Source of the DNA: Nitrospinota bacterium
GTDB taxonomy: Bacteria > Nitrospinota > Nitrospinia > Nitrospinales > VA-1
NCBI GenBank assembly: GCA_022567815.1
Contig: JADFGI010000036.1
Coordinates: 1 to 13,831 of the forward strand
DNA: 13,831 nucleotides
Reading direction: 5' to 3'
Below, in pieces: positions 7,478-13,831 of this stretch (the stretch's first letter is position 1; every line of letters begins with the position of its first letter). Both the position numbers and the translations under genes were made by a program. The notes under the pieces were generated by a model. That model did no database searches, was not told the DNA's origin, and saw only the letters and a list, made by a program, of their open reading frames with translations.

Positions 7478-7545
7478 TTTGAGTTTTGACAAAAGATGAG
7501 CGCAAAGGCACTGCATGCTGATGGCAGGGAGTCGGGAATGGTTCG

Positions 7546-7839
7546 TTAAATCCGCCGCGCCCGGACGGTTCCAACCAGTTCTTCCATACCAAGCGTAGGT
7601 TCGCTGGGCGGCCTGTCCCAAAGTTTTTTGAGGAATGATTGAGCCCGGTTCTGGAAATTGATGACCAGGTTATTCCAGGCGTTTTGGGATTGTTCGGCTT
7701 TTTTTCGGTCAAACTCCCTAAGCATAAACTCCTTGAGGACCGTCCTGCATTCCTCGGGAGTCATTTCACCTGTTTCTAACTTATGCTCCAAAAGGCGAAT
7801 GAATTTTGGAGGCAACAAAGATTTGAAATCTTTTGGCAC
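7546..7839 (-). CDS. Small hypothetical protein (97 residues)
   Basis: The family is not recognised. The product is soluble, helical and charged, with PPKFIRLLEHKLETGEMTPEE near the N-terminus and a basic/aromatic middle (QNAWNNLVINFQNRAQSF). The GTG start at 7839-7837 is supported by AGGAG placed eight bases upstream, which is the main reason for believing the gene. It converges with the small lipoprotein gene, leaving 68 bases between the two stops, where no clear terminator hairpin could be seen. No signal peptide or membrane segment is present. Confidence 0.65.
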   Translation of the reverse strand: MPKDFKSLLPPKFIRLLEHKLETGEMTPEECRTVLKEFMLREFDRKKAEQSQNAWNNLVINFQNRAQSFLKKLWDRPPSEPTLGMEELVGTVRARRI

Positions 7840-8024
7840 CAGAAAATCTCCTGAATGTCTTGCGGTGGCTGAATAATACTCCTATTGCCGCAGAAGGGGT
7901 AAATAACTTTTAGAGCAATCCTCGTGCCAACCGAAACTCATTATGTATAAAGAACTTATCTCAATAGAGAAGCGTCAAAAAACAGGCCTCTGATAAAAAT
8001 TTGGCGCCTAACGGATGAAAAATA

Positions 8025-8870
8025 ATGTCAAATGCCCTGAAAATTCCTTTCCCAAGCGAGGATGATGCTGAAGAAAATTATGCTGAAGATGTGAAAGAGG
8101 AAAAAATTTTCAAATACAAGCGGCCTCTGCTGATTTTGTTTTTGCTTGTTTTGGGTATTGCGGTTTTCAGTACGGTTGGTAATCAAAAGAAACAAATCGT
8201 GGAGAAAAAAAAACTTCCGGAGCCATCAGCAGTAGCACCATCTGAAGTCAAAGAAGCAACATCCGTTTCACTCCCCGCTGTGAATAAATCCGACCCGCCC
8301 AAAATTTCCGCTACCCTCTCCAGGGACGATAATATTGATTTAGCCTATAAGGGCGATAAGGACTATTTGGCCTTAAACCGGTATGAACGATTTCCACGGG
8401 CCGCAAAAAAGCCGGCAGGGACCAACAAACAAAAGGTCCGGGATACCGTGACCGCAATAGATAACCCCCTGACGTTGGCGGGAAGGGGATTCGATATCAA
8501 CCGGTTCTCATCTCAATCCAGGACGGGCCGTCATGTGGGTTTTATAAACCGTCTGCAAAAGCCATTGCCCAAAATGAAACAGTTTCCTGAGGACCATCTG
8601 GATTTACAGTTGACCCAGGCAAAGAGTTCAAAGGATTTAATATTTCACCCCTTACGCCAGGCATTGGGCGATGATAATAGACAAATTATTCATCAGGAAG
8701 ATGAGAAGCTGAAAATGAAAAAGCCACAGGTTTTGGACGATATTCCCGAAACGAAATTGCTTTTAATGGAAGGTGATAAAAGTTTTTTGATTTTGCGGCG
8801 CGCAAGCGAGTCTTTGGATTTGTTGAGTGGAAATGAAAAGATCAACAGGAAAAAATATAGTCGTTGGTGA
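8025..8870 (+). CDS. Single-span membrane protein of unknown function
   Basis: This 281-residue protein has an acidic cytoplasmic N-terminus (EDDAEENYAED, 12-22), a basic patch (KYKR, 30-33), one transmembrane helix (about 34-52) and a long Lys/Pro-rich outside part. The layout suggests a type II (N-in) protein anchored in the inner membrane with a largely extended periplasmic domain. No domain was recognised in residues 55-281. The sequence RFSSQSRTGRHVGFINRLQK (160s-170s) and the acidic/basic C-terminus give no family clue. ATG 8025 is the first start in the frame; the upstream GGATGAAA is only a fair ribosome site. Its 3' end converges on a small membrane-protein gene 47 bases away. Confidence 0.8.
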   Translation: MSNALKIPFPSEDDAEENYAEDVKEEKIFKYKRPLLILFLLVLGIAVFSTVGNQKKQIVEKKKLPEPSAVAPSEVKEATSVSLPAVNKSDPPKISATLSRDDNIDLAYKGDKDYLALNRYERFPRAAKKPAGTNKQKVRDTVTAIDNPLTLAGRGFDINRFSSQSRTGRHVGFINRLQKPLPKMKQFPEDHLDLQLTQAKSSKDLIFHPLRQALGDDNRQIIHQEDEKLKMKKPQVLDDIPETKLLLMEGDKSFLILRRASESLDLLSGNEKINRKKYSRW

Positions 8871-8917
8871 TCTTTCTTCACTTTTCCTGGCGGGGGTTTG
8901 CCGCGTTGCAGAGCTTG

Positions 8918-9103
8918 TCATGGAATCGTCCCACTCGTTTCTTTGTGGATTTCAGATGAAGTCTTGGGAGGTGGCGGCGGGGTTTGGGAACCTCGATACC
9001 AATAAAAAAAGATCCAAAAGCCGATCACAAAAATCAAAACGATGATTTTCCTTTTTCGGCTGATCGCGGTTTTTTCAGGTTCTACAGGAGTTTCTTCCTT
9101 CAC
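8918..9103 (-). CDS. Small single-span membrane protein (61 residues)
   Basis: The product has a charged N-terminus (EETPVEPEKT), a basic patch (SRKRK, 15-19), a strongly hydrophobic and aromatic helix (20-37) and then GSQTPPPPPKTSS. Positive charge before the helix predicts N-in orientation with a Pro-rich outside tail. The start is a GTG at 9103-9101, 30 bases after the FGE-like gene's stop on the same strand, so it could be the last gene of that unit. The ribosome site is weak. The membrane-protein composition favours a real gene over a chance frame; the function is unknown. Confidence 0.55.
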   Translation of the reverse strand: MKEETPVEPEKTAISRKRKIIVLIFVIGFWIFFYWYRGSQTPPPPPKTSSEIHKETSGTIP

Positions 9104-9133
9104 TTTAGGAAGCCTTTTTTGAAAGAGGTGTGC

Positions 9134-10225
9134 TTACGGCGTTTTCGCGCATCGAAAACCAAAGCTGTTGTTGCGCACTTCCGGCGTGAAAAAACTACGG
9201 TTAAAAGTGGGAGCGCTCAAGCCGCATCCATAAGAGAGACAATCGAACCAGGACCCTCCCTTTAAGATTCTTTTGTCCTCGCCATATTCCGCCCGATGGA
9301 CTGTGTTCCCCGGATGCGGAAGGTAATAGCTGTCCACCCATTCCCAGACATTGCCCGACATGTCGTAGATTCCATATGGGCTCTTTCCATTCGGGTAAGA
9401 CCCGACAGGTACCGTTCCGGTGGAATGCTTGTAAGGATTGTTGGATTTGTCCAACGTCCACTCATGTCCCCAAGGATAGGTGAACCCATTTTTCCCGCGG
9501 GAGGCTTTTTCCCATTCCTGTTCGTTGGGCAGTCGTTTTCCCCCGTCCCATTCGCAATAGGCTTTGGCGTCAAACCAACTGACATACACAACAGGATGTT
9601 TCTCCTTTCCTTTGGGAATGTTTCCTTCCGCCCAGTGATAGGGAGTTTCCCGATTGGTTTCATCGGCGAAAATCTTGTATGTTTCATTGGTGACCTCATA
9701 CAAGTCGATGTAAAATGCGTCGGTTGAGGCTATATGTTCTGGGGACTCATCGTCCCACCGCTCGTTCGAACCCATAATGAAGTCGCCCGCTGGAATAGTA
9801 ACCATTTCGGGTGAGGGGGTGGGAAGTTTTTCTTTTTTTTTAAAACTTTTTTTATCGGATTCTTTTTTGGCGGTGGAAGCCATTTGGATGGAAGACCGTG
9901 AAATAAATGCAGGAAAGTGTGACGGCTTCCCGGCAGAGGTCCGTCTAAATTTTTCCAAAGGTTGGAATGGAGACTTGGCTCTTTTGAGCTTCTTCCCTAC
10001 ATGGCAATCGCGGCATTGAGATTTTTTTTCTTTCTCCTGGTGGGCCTTCACTAGATTTTCCGCCTGGTGACAGGTCGTTTGGCATTTTAAAATAGAAGAC
10101 ATAGAAGACCCTGAAGAGAAACTTTCATAGGCCGTTGCCGGGGCAACGAAGGCAAAGATGAGGACAAACAAGCCTGGCGATAAAATGACCGCTGTTGTTT
10201 TTTTTAATGAAACGCAAAAATTCAT
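9134..10225 (-). CDS. Exported FGE-sulfatase (SUMF1-like) domain protein with N-terminal c-heme-like motifs
   Basis: The 363-residue product has a signal peptide (1-32, hydrophobic core TAVILSPGLFVLIFAF, cleavage near ATA-Y). A short segment with C48-x3-C52-H53 and C71-x2-C74-H75 follows; the second is a normal c-heme site, the first has one extra residue. A Lys/Pro linker (80-140) leads to an FGE-sulfatase domain (141-363): MVTIPAGDFIMGS, YEVTN, PVVYVSWFDAKAYC, RLPNEQEWEKA, YDMSGNVWEWV, KGGSW and FGFRCA. The domain belongs to the formylglycine-generating/EgtB/PvdO fold. C329 and C334 have the C-x4-C spacing of the catalytic pair of true FGE, but surrounding residues differ and no sulfatase is nearby, so the activity is open. 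ATG 10225 is preferred over TTG 10288, because it puts the signal peptide at the N-terminus. A likely sigma-70-type promoter lies upstream. Confidence 0.88.
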   Translation of the reverse strand: MNFCVSLKKTTAVILSPGLFVLIFAFVAPATAYESFSSGSSMSSILKCQTTCHQAENLVKAHQEKEKKSQCRDCHVGKKLKRAKSPFQPLEKFRRTSAGKPSHFPAFISRSSIQMASTAKKESDKKSFKKKEKLPTPSPEMVTIPAGDFIMGSNERWDDESPEHIASTDAFYIDLYEVTNETYKIFADETNRETPYHWAEGNIPKGKEKHPVVYVSWFDAKAYCEWDGGKRLPNEQEWEKASRGKNGFTYPWGHEWTLDKSNNPYKHSTGTVPVGSYPNGKSPYGIYDMSGNVWEWVDSYYLPHPGNTVHRAEYGEDKRILKGGSWFDCLSYGCGLSAPTFNRSFFTPEVRNNSFGFRCAKTP

Positions 10226-10291
10226 GTGGAATCCGGAAAATTGGGAGATAATCTGGTCGGGCCTGAGGTTGCTTTCTTCTAAAGACAAACT

Positions 10292-10305
10292 GGTATCCTG
10301 ATACC
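10292..10305. promoter_or_regulatory. Palindrome (possible operator) in the divergent promoter region
   Basis: GGTATC-CT-GATACC is a perfect inverted repeat with 6-base arms and a 2-base spacer, followed by another GATAC at 10309-10313. It lies just downstream of the predicted -10 of the FGE-like gene, where a repressor could bind. It could also act on the divergent lipoate gene. Function is inferred from position only. Confidence 0.3.
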
Positions 10306-10309
10306 CTTG

Positions 10310-10339
10310 ATACTAACAATAGAAATTCGGGTGAGTCAA
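10310..10339 (-). promoter_or_regulatory. Predicted promoter for the FGE-like gene
   Basis: On the minus strand TTGACT (10339-10334) is followed after 18 bases by TAGTAT (10315-10310), close to the sigma-70 consensus. The ATG at 10225 would have a leader of about 80 bases. Confidence 0.45.
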
Positions 10340-10394
10340 AACAAAATTCTCCACCTTGGAGAGGGAAAATTTTTGTGTTGAGGCGTGGAGAACA

Positions 10395-11207
10395 ATGGAA
10401 ACCTGGAGGTTGATCGAAGACGGAGCCTGCGGCGGCTTCTTGAATATGGCCACTGACCGGGCGATACTCACTGCATGTGGCGAAGGAAAAGCTCCGCCCA
10501 CATTGCGGTTGTATGGCTGGAAGGAACCGACCCTGACCATCGGTTACGCGCAAAACAGTTGCCGGGATATTGACTTGCCCCGTTGCCGTGCCCTGGGAAT
10601 TCCAGTCGTTCAACGGCCCACCGGAGGGAGGGCACTCCTGCATGACAATGAACTCACTTACAGTCTGGTGGTTCCCATTCCGCACGCGCGATTTCCCGCC
10701 AACCTGCGGGACGCTTTCCGCACAGTTTCCAAGGCGCTTCTGCTTTCCCTCAGCCGGTTGGGCATTCGTGGTGCGGAAATGGCGAAACCTGGCAGGGCTT
10801 CCTCAAACGGCAGGTCGCCTTCCTGTTTTTCTTCATTGAATCATCATGAAATAAGCGTTAAAAATAAAAAGTTGATCGGATCGGCCCAACGGAGAACAAG
10901 CTGTTCGTTTCTTCAACAGGGAGCCATGTGGCTCGATTGCGACAGAGAGCTGATGAACTCGCTGTTTCAATTTGATCGGCCTGAAGAACGGGCAACCCAT
11001 TTGGATACCCTGCAACAAAATACGATATCATTAAATCAACTGTGCGGAAGGGAGGTCGGGTTTGGCGAGGCGGCCCAGGCGTTTAAAATGGGGTTCCTAA
11101 ATACCTTCCCGGAAAAATGGGAGCGCGGCAAACTGAGTCCCTATGAATTGGAATTGCGCGACCGGTTTTATGAGCAGGCGCAGGTTTTAGCCGAACAGGT
11201 TTTTTAG
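10395..11207 (+). CDS. Octanoyltransferase LipM-like / lipoate-protein ligase A family
   Basis: This 270-residue cytosolic enzyme of the BPL/LplA/LipB superfamily carries the acyl-binding block RPTGGRALLHDNELTYS (74-90) and the Lys-containing block KKLIGSAQRR (158-167), followed by FLQQGAMWLDCD. C144 in SPSCFSSLNHHE matches the position of the catalytic Cys of LipM-type octanoyltransferases, which pass octanoate from acyl carrier protein to lipoyl domains. Lipoate ligases proper do not need it, so octanoyl transfer is favoured; ligase activity is the alternative. ATG 10395 is chosen over an upstream TTG at 10356 because GTGGAG sits just before it. The FG-GAP lipoprotein gene starts 25 bases downstream, suggesting cotranscription. 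No lipoyl synthase lies in the window. Confidence 0.88.
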   Translation: METWRLIEDGACGGFLNMATDRAILTACGEGKAPPTLRLYGWKEPTLTIGYAQNSCRDIDLPRCRALGIPVVQRPTGGRALLHDNELTYSLVVPIPHARFPANLRDAFRTVSKALLLSLSRLGIRGAEMAKPGRASSNGRSPSCFSSLNHHEISVKNKKLIGSAQRRTSCSFLQQGAMWLDCDRELMNSLFQFDRPEERATHLDTLQQNTISLNQLCGREVGFGEAAQAFKMGFLNTFPEKWERGKLSPYELELRDRFYEQAQVLAEQVF

Positions 11208-11232
11208 TTTTGCCTTTTAATCAAGGAAGAAC

Positions 11233-12504
11233 ATGCGGAAACATAAAACAAAAATGAAAAAGAAGCAGGCCGGTCCCACCGGTTTCTCAGTGGTACTGAT
11301 TTTTATGTTGACGCTGTTATTGAGTTTTTCCGGGTGTTCAAAAAAACAATTGTTGTCTAAAAACTCCAAACGCCAGCATTATATTGATGTCACCAAGCGT
11401 TATCTTCCCCAGCTACCCGGAACCATCCAACGCGCTAAATTTGCCCGTGTGGACAAAGACCGCTTTCGTGACCTGATTCTCCATGTGACAGGCAAGGGCG
11501 ATAGTTCACGCCTGCTATTACTGCTCAACAAAGGCGGCCGCGGATTTGAAATCAGCAAGGAAAATAGAACCGTGCGCACGGCGAAAGGAGAGATTCTTTT
11601 TTTCGACGCTGGAGATTTTAACGGGGACTTTACAGACGATATTGTCATCATCCAAAAGATAGATGGAAGAAATTTTGCCAGCATTTTTTTTAACAATAAA
11701 AAGGGATATTATTACAAAAAGGTCGATTACTTCCTTCCGGAAATTCATCAGGGAATTGATCGGGTGGAGCTGGTGGATCTCGACCACGACAGGGATCTCG
11801 ACCTGTTTTTTTATGGCGAAAAAGTTTTGACTCCAGAGGGCCGCCCGGATAGAACTCAATCGCAGGTCTTTATCAATAATGGAAATGGGGATTTTCAAGA
11901 CCTCACTTCAATATTGCTTCCCCCATTGCCGCCTGGCATCACTGGTGCTTTTTTCGCCGATTATGATGGAGATGGAATCCGCGATATCTTCATTATTTAT
12001 GGAAACGGAAGGAACCGCTTGTTGTTCAACAACAGCCTGGGAAAATTTACCGACAACACAACCAGTCATCTTCCTGCGATACAGGGTGAAACCACCCATG
12101 CCGATTGGGCGGATTTTGACGGCGATGGGGACAACGACCTTCTGGTGCTGAACCGCCGGACGCAATCCGAAGAGGTTAGTTATTTTCTCGAAAACAATGG
12201 AGAAGGACGTTTTACCAGGCGGTCGGCTGAAGCCCTGACGGTGAAGACTGGGTCGCGGGTGTATTTGCTGGATGCCAATGGCAACGGCATTCCCGACGCG
12301 CTGATTTTGAGTGAAGGGGAAACCCACTACCTGCAGGGAAAAGGGGAGTGGAAGTTCTCGGTGGAAACTGTCCGGCGGCTCCCCCGTTCCCGCCAGATGA
12401 CGGAAATTGCGTTCGGGGATATTGATGACGATGGCTATCTGGATGTTTTTGGCATCGATTCCAAAGACCAAAAAGGCAAATTGTGGTTGAACCGTTTTAA
12501 ATAA
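11233..12504 (+). CDS. FG-GAP/VCBS-repeat lipoprotein (predicted seven-bladed propeller)
   Basis: The 423-residue product has a lipoprotein signal: Lys/Arg-rich 1-11, hydrophobic 18-33 and lipobox FSGC with C35. The mature part carries seven Asp-rich, calcium-binding-like loops at about 74-82, 128-136, 182-190, 243-251, 294-302, 347-355 and 396-404. The clearest are DYDGDGIRD, DFDGDGDND and DIDDDGYLD. They are spaced 49-61 residues, as expected for FG-GAP blades in a seven-bladed beta-propeller. Such proteins sit on the outer membrane or in the periplasm and bind proteins or carbohydrates; the ligand here is unknown. ATG 11233 follows AAGGAAG, a good ribosome site. It lies between the lipM-like and TerB-like genes with gaps of only 25 and 21 bases. 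Confidence 0.88.
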   Translation: MRKHKTKMKKKQAGPTGFSVVLIFMLTLLLSFSGCSKKQLLSKNSKRQHYIDVTKRYLPQLPGTIQRAKFARVDKDRFRDLILHVTGKGDSSRLLLLLNKGGRGFEISKENRTVRTAKGEILFFDAGDFNGDFTDDIVIIQKIDGRNFASIFFNNKKGYYYKKVDYFLPEIHQGIDRVELVDLDHDRDLDLFFYGEKVLTPEGRPDRTQSQVFINNGNGDFQDLTSILLPPLPPGITGAFFADYDGDGIRDIFIIYGNGRNRLLFNNSLGKFTDNTTSHLPAIQGETTHADWADFDGDGDNDLLVLNRRTQSEEVSYFLENNGEGRFTRRSAEALTVKTGSRVYLLDANGNGIPDALILSEGETHYLQGKGEWKFSVETVRRLPRSRQMTEIAFGDIDDDGYLDVFGIDSKDQKGKLWLNRFK

Positions 12505-12525
12505 GTGGAAAGGATTATTTAATTC

Positions 12526-13425
12526 ATGTCCTATTTTAAAAAGCTGACATTTTTGAAAGTGATGACCACCGTCGCCTGGGCTGACGGCGAGATGACGCAT
12601 TCGGAACTCAACCTGCTTAAGTCCTTTATTAAAAAATTCAATCTGGATAAAAATGATGTGAGGGAGTTGAAGCCCTACCTCGAAGCTCCCGTATCGAAAG
12701 CGCATCAGCAGGAATTATTCAAGCAACTCATTGCCGAACTGGCTTCGGTTGAGGAGAAGCAGGAAATTATTCAGGCAATGTCAGCGATGGCTGAAGGGAA
12801 AAAGAAAACCAGTGATGAAGAAATCGCTCTCGTGGATCAATTCACTTCCTGGTTAAAAAAATCCTCGTTCACAACCCGATCGTTGGGGAAGGTCCGCAAC
12901 TTTTTCCAGCGCACGATTTTTGTCGATGCGAGGGAGAAAGATCCCGAGCTGGAAAAGTATTTTAAAAGGAAAGTGATTAAAAAAATTGAATTGAGGAGTG
13001 CCAGACAGGGACGCAAAATTTCTTTATCGGATGATGAAGTTTATCACATCTGCCTGTTGGGAACCCTTCTCGCGTCCGTTGCGCAGGTGGATGACATAAT
13101 CGATGAAGTGGAGGAAAAGGCGCTTCAAAAAGTTTTGCAGGAAAACTTTTCTTTTCCAAAGCAGGAGTTGGGAATTCTTTTTGACGTCATCGTGGAACAG
13201 GCCAAACACGGATTTGATTTCCACGAGGTGATGACCGAAACGAATCAGATCATCACCTATAATGAGCGGGTGAAACTGATGGAATGTTTTTTCGCCATTG
13301 CCGCCGCCGATGGAGAAATCTCGCTCGCGGAATCGCAACAGATTCGGAAAATCACCAAAGCCATGCACATCCCGCATCAGGATTATAAGGAATCCAAGAT
13401 CAGGGCTTTGCAAGGATTGAAATGA
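12526..13425 (+). CDS. TerB-like protein with two helical acidic domains
   Basis: This 299-residue cytosolic protein shows two TerB-type helical domains. The first spans about 5-110 and has WADGEMTHSE (18-27). The second spans about 177-295, with VDDIIDEVE (188-196) and AADGEISLAE (260-269). The A-x-A-DGE-(I/M)-x-x-x-E motif is the usual acidic, metal-binding-like mark of TerB and TerB-like proteins. A basic linker (113-165) joins the two. TerB family members occur with tellurite resistance, stress and membrane-linked complexes, but no ter genes are nearby, so a specific role cannot be given. ATG 12526 follows AAAGGA at 12 bases, 21 bases after the lipoprotein stop, consistent with an operon. 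Confidence 0.8.
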   Translation: MSYFKKLTFLKVMTTVAWADGEMTHSELNLLKSFIKKFNLDKNDVRELKPYLEAPVSKAHQQELFKQLIAELASVEEKQEIIQAMSAMAEGKKKTSDEEIALVDQFTSWLKKSSFTTRSLGKVRNFFQRTIFVDAREKDPELEKYFKRKVIKKIELRSARQGRKISLSDDEVYHICLLGTLLASVAQVDDIIDEVEEKALQKVLQENFSFPKQELGILFDVIVEQAKHGFDFHEVMTETNQIITYNERVKLMECFFAIAAADGEISLAESQQIRKITKAMHIPHQDYKESKIRALQGLK

Positions 13426-13491
13426 GCGTTCATGTTAAAACCGGGCAGTTTAGGATGGAGACCTCCGGGTCTGGAGACATATTATGGGGGA

Positions 13492-13671
13492 ATGATGGAT
13501 AAGAAAAAAAAATTCCTCGGGATTCTGTTTGACTGTTGCAACGTTTACCGCCGAGTCTATATAAATAAAGAAAAAAACGCCTACGAAGGGAATTGCCCAC
13601 TTTGTCAACGAGAAGTGCGGGTCCTCATTGGATCGGAAGGAACCTCCTCGCGTTTCTTCACTGCCAGATAG
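13492..13671 (+). CDS. Small CC/CPxC zinc-ribbon-like protein (59 residues)
   Basis: The product holds C15-C16 (FDCCNVYRRVYINKE) and C35-P-L-C38 (NCPLCQREVRV), then a GTSSRFF ending. The four cysteines are well placed to bind one zinc. The pattern CCxVY-x-R-x-Y-x-N-x-E, CPxC, GTxxRFF is one I recall from short uncharacterised proteins in several bacterial phyla; this is from memory, not a search. The start is placed at ATG 13492, just after GGGGGA; the frame is open back to ATG 13432, but that ATG lacks a ribosome site and the extra residues look unstructured. A second ATG at 13495 would be equally good. It is the last gene of the plus-strand unit, 66 bases after the TerB-like gene. Confidence 0.75.
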   Translation: MMDKKKKFLGILFDCCNVYRRVYINKEKNAYEGNCPLCQREVRVLIGSEGTSSRFFTAR

Positions 13672-13831
13672 CAGATAAGAAATTTCGTGTTTCAGTAAAA
13701 ACCAAACCCCTTTATTACCGCAAAGGCGCAAAGGGCGCAAAGAAACCATTAAAATAATCCCTCTCCCTCATAAGTGTTTTGCGCAATAGGGTTTTAAAAT
13801 TGATCTTTATTCTTTTGCCAGGAAAATGAAA
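13672..13831. other. Non-coding right edge
   Basis: Apart from the repeat-like element no gene is visible. The stretch is AT-rich and includes GTTTTAAAATTGATC near 13791; no terminator hairpin was convincing. Confidence 0.5.
13717..13745. repeat. GCAAAG-rich dispersed-repeat-like element
   Basis: Three GCAAAG units occur at 13720-13725, 13728-13733 and 13737-13742, preceded by ACC. This closely resembles a short intergenic repeat (ACCGCAAAGGCGCAAAG type) seen in many bacterial genomes, often mis-translated on one strand as an LRPLRLCG peptide. Other copies in this genome cannot be checked here. Confidence 0.6.

Noticed and set aside
7478..7545. Possible terminator hairpin around CTGCATGCTGATGGCAG between convergent genes
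   Set aside because: The stem is only 4 bases with a long loop and there is no T-run.
9296..9727. Plus-strand open frame of 143 codons
   Set aside because: Antisense to the FGE-sulfatase domain, which has strong motifs on the minus strand.
11908..12705. Long minus-strand open frame of 265 codons
   Set aside because: It is antisense to the FG-GAP lipoprotein and the TerB-like start; its residues mirror the repeated Asp-rich codons and no domain is seen.
13450..13749. Minus-strand open frame beginning VSLRPLRLCGN
   Set aside because: Its start is the translated GCAAAG repeat, a well-known source of false genes, and it is antisense to the CC/CPLC protein.

Overview
The window looks like a chromosomal segment from a Gram-negative-type bacterium: it encodes lipobox lipoproteins, Sec signal peptides and a periplasmic protein with c-heme motifs. 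The mix of seven-repeat TPR protein, FGE/SUMF1-like domain, FG-GAP lipoprotein, TerB-like protein and a small CC/CPxC protein is reminiscent of Nitrospinota or deltaproteobacterial-grade lineages. That placement rests on gene style only and is tentative. No rRNA, tRNA, CRISPR array, transposase or integrase was seen.

Region 1 (about 1-5754, all minus strand) is a polar-headgroup or inositol-phosphate cluster. In transcription order it holds a LicC/PntC-like cytidylyltransferase (5754-4927), myo-inositol-1-phosphate synthase (4647-3460), a fused inositol-1-phosphate cytidylyltransferase/CDP-alcohol phosphotransferase of the IPCT-DIPPS type (3452-2130), an HD-domain hydrolase (2137-1538), a frameshifted SAM methyltransferase (1431-659) and a second CDP-alcohol phosphatidyltransferase running off the left edge (659-1). 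Glucose-6-phosphate would be converted to inositol-1-phosphate, then CDP-inositol, then an inositol phosphodiester: either di-myo-inositol-phosphate phosphate or an inositol phospholipid. The HD protein could supply a phosphatase step. The cluster carries two cytidylyltransferase/CDP-alcohol-transferase pairs, one fused and one split. This is the most interesting part of the window.

Region 2 (about 6046-10225) is a set of envelope genes on mixed strands. It contains a secreted TPR protein whose C-terminus appears rewritten by a 17-bp tandem duplication, a 50-residue lipoprotein, a small soluble hypothetical protein with a GTG start, two convergent single-span membrane proteins of unknown function, and an exported FGE-sulfatase-fold protein with c-heme-like motifs in its N-terminal part.

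Region 3 (10395-13671, plus strand) reads as one operon: a LipM-type octanoyltransferase/lipoate ligase family enzyme, a lipoprotein with seven FG-GAP-like repeats (probable seven-bladed propeller), a two-domain TerB-like protein and a 59-residue protein with CC and CPLC motifs. Downstream lies a dispersed-repeat-like element with three GCAAAG units.
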